From contig NZ_NHSK01000050.1 of NCBI RefSeq assembly GCF_016653355.1, positions 1-45,071 of the forward strand: 45,071 nt of DNA. Reading direction: 5' to 3'. The stretch is from Rhodoplanes elegans (lineage in GTDB: Bacteria; Pseudomonadota; Alphaproteobacteria; Rhizobiales; Xanthobacteraceae). This document shows positions 1 to 7,058 of this stretch, one piece after another (position 1 is the first letter of the stretch; the number at the start of each line of letters is the position of its first letter). The position numbers were made by a program, and so were the translations under genes. The notes beneath the pieces were generated by a model. That model worked only from the letters and a program-made list of their open reading frames with translations. It did no database searches and was not told the DNA's origin.

Positions 1-2
1 TG

Positions 3-263
3 CTGCGCGGCGGCGCCGAGCCGCGCCTGGTGCCGCCGCGCAGCATCCCGACCGGGCGGGCGACCCGCCCGGCGAACCCGACGCCCCGCCCGACCGACAC
101 GGCGGACCGCACCCCCGCGCGGGGGAGCGCCACCGGCGCCGGCAGCGATCCCGCCACCACGGCCTCGACCCGACCTTCCGCCCCGGCCGCGGGCGGGCCG
201 AAGCCCAAGATGCCGCCGCGCGCCCCCGGCGCCATCGACGTCCCGGTCGCGCCGCTCGATTGA
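3..263 (+). CDS. C-terminal fragment of an unknown protein with a Pro/Ala-rich tail
   Basis: The reading frame is open from the left edge to a TGA at 261-263, so only the last 86 or so codons are visible. The translated part is low-complexity, rich in Pro, Ala, Thr and Arg, with no recognisable domain, membrane segment or motif. A GTG lies at 30 but has no ribosome-binding site, so I read this as the tail of a longer gene rather than a small gene. Such tails are common at the end of envelope or secreted proteins of high-GC alphaproteobacteria, but that is only a guess. In DNA of this GC content an open frame of this length can also arise by chance. No function is proposed. Confidence 0.4.
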   Translation: MRGGAEPRLVPPRSIPTGRATRPANPTPRPTDTADRTPARGSATGAGSDPATTASTRPSAPAAGGPKPKMPPRAPGAIDVPVAPLD

Positions 264-314
264 TCGCGCGGCGGGCACCGGACCGACCCGGACCGCACCG
301 GATCGCCTCCCGAC

Positions 315-344
315 AAAAAAGAAAGCGCCCCGGGCGGGGCGCTT
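315..344 (-). terminator. Intrinsic terminator of the hsp20 gene
   Basis: Read on the minus strand, a perfect 9-bp stem (AAGCGCCCC at 323-331 paired with GGGGCGCTT at 336-344, 4-nt loop) is followed by a T-rich run (plus-strand A tract at 315-321). It lies about 115 bp after the hsp20 stop codon and is oriented to end that transcript. It may also slow plus-strand transcription coming from the left edge. Confidence 0.8.
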
Positions 345-458
345 CCAGTTTCGCGATAAGGCGCACTCTCGGGCGCGCTCCTCGCGGGTCTTTTCGGTCG
401 GGACGCGGGGCTTCGGCCGCACGGGCCGAAGTCCCGCCGGATCGTCACGCCGGCATCG

Positions 459-944
459 TCACGCGGCCTTGGCGTCGATCACCTTGCCGGTCGCCTGGGT
501 GGCGCCGATGGCGATCTGGCGCGGCTTCATCTTCTCCGGAATCTCCCGGACCAAGTCGATATGCAGGAGCCCGTTCTCCAGCGAGGCGCCATGCACCTCG
601 ACGAAGTCGGCGAGCTGGAAGGCGCGCTCGAACGCGCGGGCCGCGATGCCCTGGTAGAGGACCTCGCCCTTCTTCTCCTCCTGCTTCGGCGCCTGCTTGT
701 CGCCCCGCACCGTCAGGGTGTTCTCCTTCGCCTCGATGGCGAGATCCCCGGCCGCGAACCCGGCCACGGCGAGCGTGATGCGATAGGCGTTCTCGCCGGT
801 CCGCTCGATGTTGTAGGGCGGATAGCTCGAGCCCTGGCCCGAGCCCTGGCCGTCGTAGCCGGCGACCTGGTCGAGCATCGAGAACAGCCGGTCGAAGCCG
901 ACGGTCGAGCGGTAGAGCGGCGTGAGATCGAAAGTCGTGCGCAT
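459..944 (-). CDS. ibpA: Small heat-shock protein, Hsp20/IbpA family
   Basis: This is an ATP-independent holdase chaperone of the alpha-crystallin family that binds unfolding proteins in the cytoplasm. The N-terminus (FDLTPLYRSTVGFDRLF) is the IbpA-type signature. An alpha-crystallin domain follows from about residue 40 to 135, starting at YNIERTGENAYRI and including the A-x-L-E-N-G-L-L-H-I strand motif that precedes the C-terminal tail. Two in-frame ATGs compete (950 and 944). AGGAGG ends only 2 nt before the first but 8 nt before the second, and family proteins begin MRTTFDL, so I chose 944 (161 aa, normal family length). The gene is monocistronic, with an RpoH-like promoter, a ROSE-like leader and its own terminator. 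Confidence 0.93.
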   Translation of the reverse strand: MRTTFDLTPLYRSTVGFDRLFSMLDQVAGYDGQGSGQGSSYPPYNIERTGENAYRITLAVAGFAAGDLAIEAKENTLTVRGDKQAPKQEEKKGEVLYQGIAARAFERAFQLADFVEVHGASLENGLLHIDLVREIPEKMKPRQIAIGATQATGKVIDAKAA

Positions 945-1033
945 AAGCATATCCTCCTAAGAGCGATGAGCTGTCGCGAAACGGTCCGCCTGCTGGCCGG
1001 ACCCGTTCGAGCGCCGCCTGATGGCCGGCGCCA
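945..1033 (-). promoter_or_regulatory. ROSE-type RNA thermometer in the hsp20 5' leader
   Basis: The leader ends in a short hairpin that hides the Shine-Dalgarno sequence. AUC (967-965), an unpaired G (964) and CUC (963-961) face GAG (956-954) and GAU (953-951) across a UUAG loop (960-957). An outer AGC (972-970)/GCU (948-946) pairing would also cover the first AUG. A weak stem over AGGAGG with a single unpaired G opposite it is the hallmark of ROSE elements, which melt on heating and are typical of hsp20 genes in rhizobia. The upstream part of the leader is GC-rich and can form further hairpins that I did not fold fully. The 5' end is placed from the promoter and is approximate. Confidence 0.72.
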
Positions 1034-1039
1034 TTGGTG

Positions 1040-1067
1040 ATATGGGACGCCCCAAACCGGCTTCAAG
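1040..1067 (-). promoter_or_regulatory. RpoH (sigma-32) type heat-shock promoter
   Basis: On the minus strand CTTGAAG (1067-1061) and CCCATAT (1046-1040) are separated by 14 nt. This closely matches the heat-shock sigma factor consensus (CTTGAA ... CCCATNT). It places the start of the hsp20 transcript near 1033 and gives a leader of about 90 nt, the size expected for a ROSE element. Confidence 0.75.
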
Positions 1068-1095
1068 TCCCCCTCGAAACGCCGGCGCGGGCCGG

Positions 1096-1123
1096 TTGAG
1101 CGGCCGGCCCGGCCTGCTATAAG
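1096..1123 (+). promoter_or_regulatory. Housekeeping-type promoter of the alpha/beta hydrolase gene
   Basis: TTGAGC (1096-1101) and TATAAG (1118-1123) are separated by 16 bp. They would start transcription near 1130, about 33 nt before the GTG start at 1163. The spacing and hexamers fit a sigma-70-type promoter. Confidence 0.55.
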
Positions 1124-1162
1124 CGGCCGTCCGCCCGGCCCCTCGCGACGAAAGTCCCCGCC

Positions 1163-2110
1163 GTGAAGCTCGTGTCCATACCGGCCAATCCGGCCCCCTC
1201 CGGCGCGGCCGTCGGCGCCATCGAGACCCCGGACGGGGTGACGCTGCGCTACGCCCGCTTCGCCCCGCCGCCGGGCCGCAAGGGCACGGTCTGCCTGTTC
1301 CAGGGCCGCGCCGAGTTCATCGAGAAGTATTTCGAGGTGGTGCACGACCTGCGCAGCCGCGGCTTCGCGGTGGCGACCATCGACTTTCGCGGCCAGGGCC
1401 TGTCGCAGCGCGCCGTGCGCGACAGCCGCAAGGGCCACGCGCGCCGCTTCTCGGACTATCTGATCGACCTTGAGACCTTCGTGAAGCAGGTGGTGCTGCC
1501 CGACTGCCCGCCGCCCTTCTTCGCGCTCGGCCAGGGCATGGGGGCGACCGTGTTGATCGAGTCGGCGGCGCGGGGCCATCGCTGGTTCGACCGCATGGTG
1601 CTGGCCTCGCCGATGATCGGCCTCGCGCAGCGGCCACTGTTCGGTGCCGGCCCGACCTTCGCCCGCTCGCTGCGCCTGCTCGGCTTCGGCCGCCTCGCCG
1701 TGCCCGGCGGCAGCCGGCACGCCGCCGCGGCCGAGCCGTTCGCCGACAATCCGCTGACCTCCGACCCGATCCGCTATGCCCGCACGGCCGCCGTGATCGA
1801 GGCGGAGCCGGCGCTCACGGTCGGCGCCCCGACGGTCGCCTGGACGGACGCCGCCTTCCGCACCATGACGGCGATGCAGCGGCCGCAATATCCGGCCCGG
1901 CTGCGCCAGCCCATGCTGCTGATCGCCGGCGGCCACGATACGATGATCTCGACCGCGGCGATCGAGCGCTTCGGGTTCAACCTGCGGGCCGGCTCGCACC
2001 TGGTCATCCCGGGCGCCCTGCACGACTTGATGATGGAGCAGGAGCAGCTGCGAAAGCTGTTCTGGGCCGCCTTCGACGCCTTCGTCCCGGGCACGCCGCT
2101 GTACGGGTAG
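1163..2110 (+). CDS. Alpha/beta hydrolase (lysophospholipase/S33 type) with Gly in the nucleophile position
   Basis: The protein of 315 aa has the layout of PldB-like serine hydrolases: oxyanion strand (TVCLFQGRAEF, residues about 34-44), the DFRGQGLS motif near residue 77, the nucleophile elbow, a cap region, then Asp259 (AGGHD) and His287 (GALHD) of the usual triad. The nucleophile elbow reads G-Q-G-M-G: codon 125 (1535-1537) is GGC, Gly, where the family has Ser (GxSxG). The acid and the base are kept, so the protein looks like a hydrolase fold that has lost normal catalysis, or one working by another route. The start is GTG, downstream of a good promoter. Family assignment is firm, substrate unknown. 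Confidence 0.85.
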   Translation: MKLVSIPANPAPSGAAVGAIETPDGVTLRYARFAPPPGRKGTVCLFQGRAEFIEKYFEVVHDLRSRGFAVATIDFRGQGLSQRAVRDSRKGHARRFSDYLIDLETFVKQVVLPDCPPPFFALGQGMGATVLIESAARGHRWFDRMVLASPMIGLAQRPLFGAGPTFARSLRLLGFGRLAVPGGSRHAAAAEPFADNPLTSDPIRYARTAAVIEAEPALTVGAPTVAWTDAAFRTMTAMQRPQYPARLRQPMLLIAGGHDTMISTAAIERFGFNLRAGSHLVIPGALHDLMMEQEQLRKLFWAAFDAFVPGTPLYG

Positions 2111-2159
2111 ATGCCCGTCCGGGGTGCCGGAAGGATCGAAGCAGCGCCTCCGGCGGCGG

Positions 2160-2337
2160 CTGCGTGCCCCGGACAAGGCGCGTCAGGCTGCAGGCCTGAT
2201 GCGCCGCAGAGCCGGGGCCCAGGGACGCCACGACCGGCGGCGCCACGACGGGCGGGATGACGGCTGCACGGCAACCACTTCGCTCCATCTCCCCTGGGTC
2301 CCGGTTCGCGGCGCGTTGCGCCGCGCCCGGGACACGA
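2160..2337. repeat. Degenerate intergenic palindromic repeat (family B-like)
   Basis: The 241-bp gap between the two convergent genes holds GC-rich inverted segments. A GCCCCGGACAAGGCGCG-type left part and a CTGGGTCCCGGTTCGCGGC-type right part resemble the CCGGGACC/GAGCCCGGG blocks of the clearer family-B copies at 12485-12611 and 19226-19350. Divergence is high, so the relationship is tentative. It may act as a shared terminator. Confidence 0.35.
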
Positions 2338-2351
2338 GACCTCGACCGGCG

Positions 2352-3137
2352 TCACCCCGCCCGCAGCGCCATCAGGGCGGCGGCGTGGACGCGCTTGTCG
2401 CCGGCCGCGACGATGCGGCCGCCGCGCTCGGCCGGCGCGCCTTCCCAGGTGGTGACGATGCCGCCGGCGCCGGCGATGATCGGGATCAGGGCGGCGACGT
2501 CGTGCGGCTTGAGCTCGGTCTCGATGACCAGATCGATGTGGCCGGCCGCCAGCATGCAGTAGGCGTAGCAGTCGCCGCCGTAGCGGGAGAGCCGCACCTG
2601 CTCCTCGACCTTGACGAAGGCGGCGCGGTCGGCGCCGTTCATCAGCCGCGGGCTGGTGGTGAACAGCACGGCCCGCTCCAGGCTCTCGCAGGGGCGCACC
2701 AGCATGGCCCGCTCGCTGCGCGGCCCGCGATAGCGCGCCGCCTTGCCGTCGCCGGAGAAGCGCTCGCCGTAATAGGGCTGGTGCATCATGCCGAACACCG
2801 GGGTGCCGCGGCGGGTCAGCGCGATCAGCGTGCCCCAGGCCGGCATGCCGGAGATGAACGACTTGGTGCCGTCGATCGGGTCGAGCACCCAGACATATTC
2901 GGCGTCCGGCCGGTCGGCGCCGAACTCCTCGCCGACGATGCCGTGGCTCGGGAAGGTGTCGCGGATCATCGCCCGCATGGCGAGCTCGGCCGCCCGGTCG
3001 GCCGCCGTGACGGGGTCGAAGGCGCCGCCCGCGTTCTTGTCGTCGACGGTGAGCGAGGTGCGGAAGAACGGCAGGATCGCCTCTCCCGACACGGTCGCCA
3101 GGCGGTCGATGAACGCCGAAAAATCGATTGCCGTCAT
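2352..3137 (-). CDS. hisN: Histidinol-phosphatase, inositol-monophosphatase family
   Basis: This is a Mg-dependent phosphatase of the IMPase fold, 261 aa. Metal and phosphate ligands are visible in order: GEEFG (first Glu motif), the LDPIDGTKSF motif, GGDCYAY, and KPHDVAALIPI near the C-terminus, which matches the HisN form of the W-D-x-A-A motif. HisN removes the phosphate from L-histidinol phosphate in histidine synthesis in many alphaproteobacteria, but myo-inositol or other sugar-phosphate activity cannot be excluded from sequence. I chose the ATG at 3137 because the conserved N-terminus (FSAFIDRLATVSGEAILPFF) starts there and GAGGGG lies just upstream. Longer upstream starts encode only Ala/Pro/Arg-rich filler. 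It is divergent from the MFS gene. Confidence 0.85.
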   Translation of the reverse strand: MTAIDFSAFIDRLATVSGEAILPFFRTSLTVDDKNAGGAFDPVTAADRAAELAMRAMIRDTFPSHGIVGEEFGADRPDAEYVWVLDPIDGTKSFISGMPAWGTLIALTRRGTPVFGMMHQPYYGERFSGDGKAARYRGPRSERAMLVRPCESLERAVLFTTSPRLMNGADRAAFVKVEEQVRLSRYGGDCYAYCMLAAGHIDLVIETELKPHDVAALIPIIAGAGGIVTTWEGAPAERGGRIVAAGDKRVHAAALMALRAG

Positions 3138-3379
3138 TGATGGCCCCTCGCCCCGGCGGGGCAATCCCGCGGCCTGCGATGAAAATGATCCGTGCCGATC
3201 CGGCGCGGGCCCGCCGACGGCCGACCCACACCGGGATGGCGTATAAGAGGTCGTGGCGGCGGGCAACCCGGCCGTTGGTCTCGCCGCGATCGGCCGCGAC
3301 CCGGCGCCCGGCCTTGCGGGGGCGGCCGCCCGCATGCGACGACGGCCCCCGGGCCGCGACGGCCCGCCGGGACCTCGCC

Positions 3380-4648
3380 ATGACCGACCCCTCGTCCCCG
3401 CCGACCGACCCGGCCGGCGGCCGCCGCCCTGTCCGCTCGACGACCCTCGTGGTGGCGCTCGTCGCCACGCTGGGCGCCGGCTATCTCGTCAGCCAGTTCC
3501 TGCGCAACGGCATCGCCGTGCTGGCGCCGACCCTGACGGCCGATCTCGGCCTGTCGGCGAAGGACCTGGCGCTGGTGTCGAGCGTCTTCTTCTTCGTCTT
3601 CGTCGCCGTGCAGATCCCGCTCGGCGTGGCGATCGACCGCTTCGGCCCGAAGCGCGTCATGCTCGCCTTCGCCGGCCTGGTGATCGGCAGCACGCTCCTG
3701 TTCGCGGCCGCCGCGAACGCCGGCGAGCTCCTGGTCGCCCGCGCCCTGATGGGCGTCGGCACCGCCTGCTACCTGATGGCCCCGCTCGCCTACTACGCGC
3801 GGGCGTTTCCGCCGGAAAGGTTCGCGACGCTGGCGGGCCTGCAGCTCGGCGTCGGCACGCTCGGCTCGCTCTTCGCCACCGCGCCGCTGGCGCTCGCCAC
3901 CGCGGCGGTCGGCTGGCGCGCCACCTTCGCGGCGACGGCCGGGCTGATGGGCGTGATCGCGCTCCTGGTCGCCGTGCTGATGCGCGAGCCGAAGGCGGTC
4001 GCCGAAGCACGCCGCGAGACGGTCGCCGACGGGCTGCGGGGCGTCCTCGCGGTGTGGCGCCTGCCCGACGCGTCGCGCCTGTTCGTCATGAACCTGACCG
4101 CCTATTCGAGCTTCGCCCTGGTGGTCGGCCTGTGGGGCGGCCCCTATCTCACCGACGCCTACGGTCACGACCTCACCGCCCGGGGCGCCCTCCTGTTCGT
4201 GCCGGCCCTGACCCAGGCGGCCGGGATGATCGTCTGGGGCGCCGCCGACCGGGTGTTCGGCGGCTACAAGGTGCCGACCCTGATCGGCGCGCTGGCGACG
4301 GCGCTGCTGCTCCTGCTCCTGGCCATCGTCGGCACCCTGCCGGCGCCGGCTCTGTGGGCCTGGCTCGCCGCCTTCGGCTTCTGCTCGGCCTTTCTGCCCG
4401 TGGTGATCGCCCACGGGCGCGCCTGCTTCCCCGACCGTTTGGTCGGCCGCGGCATGACACTTATGAACATGGGGACAATGGGGGGCGGCTTTCTGTCGCA
4501 GCTCCTCGGAGGACTATTGATCCACCAGTTCGCCCCGCTCGCCGGACGCTATCCGCTCGACGCATACCGCGCGGTTTTCCTTGCACAATTTGTGTTCTGC
4601 CTAATCGGTGTGCTGGCCTACGTGAAAGTCCGCGACCCCCACCGGTAG
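3380..4648 (+). CDS. Major facilitator superfamily transporter
   Basis: This is a 422-aa inner-membrane transporter with about twelve hydrophobic segments. After a polar N-terminus the first helix starts near residue 22. The MFS motif A loop between helices 2 and 3 is present as GVAIDRFGPKRVML. Two six-helix halves are separated by a basic cytoplasmic loop (MREPKAVAEARRET). The ATG at 3380 is chosen because the upstream in-frame extension is Arg/Pro-rich and unlike MFS leaders. No substrate-specific motif is recognised. It is divergent from hisN with a 242-bp spacer, and no downstream gene suggests a substrate. Confidence 0.85.
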   Translation: MTDPSSPPTDPAGGRRPVRSTTLVVALVATLGAGYLVSQFLRNGIAVLAPTLTADLGLSAKDLALVSSVFFFVFVAVQIPLGVAIDRFGPKRVMLAFAGLVIGSTLLFAAAANAGELLVARALMGVGTACYLMAPLAYYARAFPPERFATLAGLQLGVGTLGSLFATAPLALATAAVGWRATFAATAGLMGVIALLVAVLMREPKAVAEARRETVADGLRGVLAVWRLPDASRLFVMNLTAYSSFALVVGLWGGPYLTDAYGHDLTARGALLFVPALTQAAGMIVWGAADRVFGGYKVPTLIGALATALLLLLLAIVGTLPAPALWAWLAAFGFCSAFLPVVIAHGRACFPDRLVGRGMTLMNMGTMGGGFLSQLLGGLLIHQFAPLAGRYPLDAYRAVFLAQFVFCLIGVLAYVKVRDPHR

Positions 4649-4715
4649 TCTATGGCGTGGACGCAACGGCCGCCGAGGAACCCGAGAAGCGCGGAGCCGC
4701 TATGTCGGGCTCGGC

Positions 4716-4744
4716 TTGCAATTGGTGCGATGCGATGACATATT
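4716..4744 (+). promoter_or_regulatory. Promoter of the small RNA
   Basis: TTGCAA (4716-4721) and CATATT (4739-4744) are spaced 17 bp apart in a locally AT-rich stretch. Transcription would begin near 4751, just before the first stem of the predicted sRNA. Confidence 0.5.
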
Positions 4745-4750
4745 TCTGCG

Positions 4751-4844
4751 GTGCGGTAGCGCGATCGCTCGTGTTACCGCCGCCCTCCTTGGGCGTTTCC
4801 TCCCTAGACTTGGGCCGCCGGCACCCGCTGGCGGCCTTTTTTTT
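4751..4844 (+). ncRNA. Trans-acting small RNA candidate (AbcR/alpha-r family-like)
   Basis: The 368-bp gap between the MFS gene and the amidohydrolase gene contains a compact RNA with three stem-loops. The first is GCGGUA (4753-4758) pairing UACCGC (4775-4780). The second is CGCCC (4781-4785) pairing GGGCG (4791-4795) around a UCCUU loop. The third is a strong terminator hairpin. A single-stranded linker (4796-4812) carries CCUCCC at 4799-4804. Exposed CUCC/CUCCC motifs able to pair with ribosome-binding sites, plus a U8 tail suited to Hfq, are characteristic of AbcR (alpha-r15) and related rhizobial sRNAs that repress transporter mRNAs. The layout is seen in the sequence; the family name is a recollection, not a search result. 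I see no gene in 4845-5016. Confidence 0.62.
4813..4844 (+). terminator. Rho-independent terminator of the sRNA
   Basis: GGCCGCC (4813-4819) pairs with GGCGGCC (4830-4836). Three further inner pairs (GGC/GCU) close an ACCC loop, followed by eight T residues (4837-4844). This is the best intrinsic terminator in the window. Confidence 0.9.
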
Positions 4845-5016
4845 GTGGCTACACTTGGGCAGCGCGCCTTTATGACTTGGACGTGATCAGCACGACCGTG
4901 CGTAGACGTCTTGCGCGTTATGATTGATTAACTTTGGCTGCTCGCACCGAAACGAACAATTATGACAGCCCACGCTCGCGTTTATACGCCAGCACGAAAG
5001 ACTAGCGTCGAAGTGG

Positions 5017-5904
5017 TTATTCGGCGGCCGCGCGGCAGGGCTTGAGCTCGTCCGCCGACAGCTCGGCGAGCCGGTCGACCACCACGCCCATGTCGGCGAT
5101 CACCCGCTCGAAGCTGCTGGTCCGGGTCTGGCGCCGCTCGTCCATGTAGAGACCGCGGTTGATCTCGAACTGCAGGACATGGATGCCGGTCGCCGGGCTG
5201 CCGTAGTGCTCAGTGATGAAGCCGCCCGCATAGGGCTTGTTGCGGCCGACCACGTAGCCGAGATCCCGCAGCACCGTCTCGACCGCGGCGGAGACGATCG
5301 GCGAGCAGCTCGTGCCGTAGCGGTCGCCGAGGATCACGTCGGCGCGGGGCCGCTCGTCGCGCGGGCCGCCGGCCGACGGCATCGAATGGCAGTCGATCAG
5401 CACCGCCACGCCGAAATCGCGCTGGGTGCGGCCGATGAGCCGCCGCAGGGTGCGGTGATACGGCTTGTAGAGCGTCTCGATGCGACCGAGCGCGTCATCG
5501 ACCGGCAGCCTCCGGCCGTAGATCTCCTGTGCGTCGCCGACCACCCGGGCGATGGTGCCGAGCCCGCCCGCCACCCGCATCGAGCGGGTGTTGGCATAGG
5601 ACGGCAGGCGGCCGTCGAACATGCGGGGGTCGAGCTCGTAGGGCTCGCGGTTCACGTCGACATAGCAGCGCGGGAAGAACGCCCGCATCAGCGGGTAGCC
5701 ACGCGCCACCACGTCGGCGAACAGCTCGTCGACGAAGGTGTCCTCGGAGCGCCGCAGGGTGGCGAGGTCGAGCCGGGTCGTCTCCAGGAAGATCCGCGGA
5801 TACACGCAGCCGCTGTGCGGCGAGTTGAACACCAGCGGTCCGGCGAGCTCGGCCGGCTCTTGAACGTCGAACGGGGGATCGAGCTCGTCTGGCGAATCGG
5901 ACAT
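5017..5904 (-). CDS. N-formylglutamate amidohydrolase family protein
   Basis: The enzyme family hydrolyses N-formyl-L-glutamate to formate and glutamate, the last step of one histidine-degradation route (HutG), and some members act on other N-acyl amino acids. Family motifs are clear across 295 aa: NSPHSG near residue 28, YVDVNREPYELD near 81, IDCHSMPS near 170, GDRYGTS near 192 and GGFITEHYG near 227, which contain the expected metal-binding His and Glu. No hut genes adjoin it. It is divergent from cpdR with a 337-bp spacer, and this pairing with cpdR is, as I recall, seen in other Hyphomicrobiales. The start ATG at 5904 gives a normal length. Confidence 0.88.
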   Translation of the reverse strand: MSDSPDELDPPFDVQEPAELAGPLVFNSPHSGCVYPRIFLETTRLDLATLRRSEDTFVDELFADVVARGYPLMRAFFPRCYVDVNREPYELDPRMFDGRLPSYANTRSMRVAGGLGTIARVVGDAQEIYGRRLPVDDALGRIETLYKPYHRTLRRLIGRTQRDFGVAVLIDCHSMPSAGGPRDERPRADVILGDRYGTSCSPIVSAAVETVLRDLGYVVGRNKPYAGGFITEHYGSPATGIHVLQFEINRGLYMDERRQTRTSSFERVIADMGVVVDRLAELSADELKPCRAAAE

Positions 5905-6080
5905 GCGGCTGCGGCGGACCTGGACGCTTTTCGGGACGGGGCCCGGACGGCCGGTCGCGGCAACAGGCGTCGCAGCACGGTGGTCCGGTAAGGAGGTCGG
6001 GGCACGGCCCCGTTCGCCCGGTCGGCGCGGCGGTCGCGTCGTCCGGCGGCGTCATTGTCCATGATGTGACACGCGCTGCC

Positions 6081-6142
6081 AAGATCCGCGACCAAGATCG
6101 ATCGCGACCAAGGTCGATGCGCGCAAGATCGATGGTCGATCG
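6081..6142. repeat. Imperfect tandem repeat, period about 15-16 bp
   Basis: Three to four degenerate units built on GATCGATCGCGACCAA run head to tail, about 100 bp upstream of cpdR. The units are too short and irregular for a CRISPR array. They could be a regulator-binding tract or simple slippage. Confidence 0.5.
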
Positions 6143-6241
6143 GCGGCCGCTTCACTTCGTGTTTACCGGGACTCGCGCTTATGGAATGTTGAACAAGGGA
6201 CTAGGCACGGGGCTGGCCGAGGATTCGGCCAGGGACACGCG

Positions 6242-6625
6242 ATGGAACAGCCGGGTGCGGGGATGTCCAGGATTCTGCTGGCCGAAGACGACAACGACAT
6301 GCGCCGCTTTCTGGTGAAGGCGCTGCAGACCGCAGGCTACGAGGTCACCTCCTACGACAACGGCCTGTCGGCGTATCACCGGCTGCGCGAGGAGCCGTTC
6401 CAGCTCCTCCTGACCGACATCGTGATGCCCGAGATGGACGGCATCGAGCTCGCCCGCAGGGCCTCGGAGCTCGACCCCGACATCAAGATCATGTTCATCA
6501 CCGGCTTCGCGGCCGTCGCGCTCAACCCCGATTCGGCCGCCCCCAAGCACGCCAAGGTGCTGTCGAAGCCGTTCCACTTGCGCGAGCTGGTCACCGAGGT
6601 CCAGAAGATGCTGACCGCGGCCTGA
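6242..6625 (+). CDS. cpdR: CpdR-type single-domain response regulator
   Basis: It is one receiver domain with no output domain. CpdR in Caulobacter and rhizobia is dephosphorylated to help ClpXP destroy cell-cycle proteins such as CtrA and PdeA, and is phosphorylated by the CckA-ChpT relay. Numbered from the Met at 6263, acidic residues Asp9/Asp10, phospho-acceptor Asp52 (LTDIVMPEMDG), Thr80 (FITGFAA) and Lys102 (SKPFH) are all present, and FITGFAAVALN is the CpdR signature. Two starts are possible: 6242, which has AGGGA six bases upstream, and 6263, which matches the usual family N-terminus but has no spaced ribosome-binding site. I list the longer form with that doubt. No CtrA box (TTAA-N7-TTAA) is evident upstream. 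Confidence 0.9.
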   Translation: MEQPGAGMSRILLAEDDNDMRRFLVKALQTAGYEVTSYDNGLSAYHRLREEPFQLLLTDIVMPEMDGIELARRASELDPDIKIMFITGFAAVALNPDSAAPKHAKVLSKPFHLRELVTEVQKMLTAA

Positions 6626-6720
6626 GGCCGCCGGCCCGCATCCGCCGCCCGGCGAGGCGCCTCGAATCGCCGGCCTCGACCATCGCGCAGCGTTTCGTCA
6701 CACGGCCTTCGTCTCCGCCC

Positions 6721-6749
6721 TTGCCCCGGCCCGAGCGAGCCGATATAGG
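6721..6749 (+). promoter_or_regulatory. Possible promoter of the tRNA-Val gene
   Basis: TTGCCC (6721-6726) is followed after 17 bp by TATAGG (6744-6749; GATATA overlaps it). It would give a leader of about 90 nt before the mature tRNA. The match is moderate. Confidence 0.4.
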
Positions 6750-6845
6750 AACCGTCACCTCGGCCCCGACCACGCCGAGGCCCGGGACCTCGGTCCCGGC
6801 CGGGAACCGGCCCTCGGCCAGTCTCCCGAAGCCGTCACCGACGGC

Positions 6846-6920
6846 GGGCGCGTAGCTCAGCGGAAGAGCACTACCTTGACATGGTAGGGGTCACAGGTTC
6901 GATCCCTGTCGCGCCCACCA
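6846..6920 (+). tRNA. tRNA-Val (anticodon GAC)
   Basis: The full cloverleaf can be drawn: acceptor GGGCGCG (6846-6852)/CGCGCCC (6910-6916), D-arm GCTC/GAGC, anticodon stem CTACC/GGTAG with loop TTGACAT (anticodon GAC at 6878-6880), T-arm with TTCGATC, discriminator A, and a genomically encoded CCA (6918-6920). It reads GUC and GUU codons. No integrase or duplicated 3' end lies nearby, so it shows no sign of being an integration site. Confidence 0.97.
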
Positions 6921-7058
6921 TCTTCTCCGACCAGCCCTCCCCGACATGTCGCGTGCCGTTCGCCTCCCATCGGGAGAGCACGTATGCGGCGGTGCTTGTG
7001 ACCGACGAGGCGCGGTGACATAGCTGGCGGCTAGGCCCTGCTCCTGCCCGGGCGCCCC

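Noticed and set aside
1774-3468. Long minus-strand open frames overlapping hydrolase, hisN and MFS genes
   Set aside because: Arg/Pro/Ala-rich translations without motifs, overlapping recognised genes in other frames.
6081-6142. Mini CRISPR array
   Set aside because: Units are about 15-16 bp, degenerate and without spacers, and no cas gene is present.
6846-6920. tRNA-Val as an attachment site of a genomic island
   Set aside because: No integrase gene and no repeated tRNA 3' end were found downstream.
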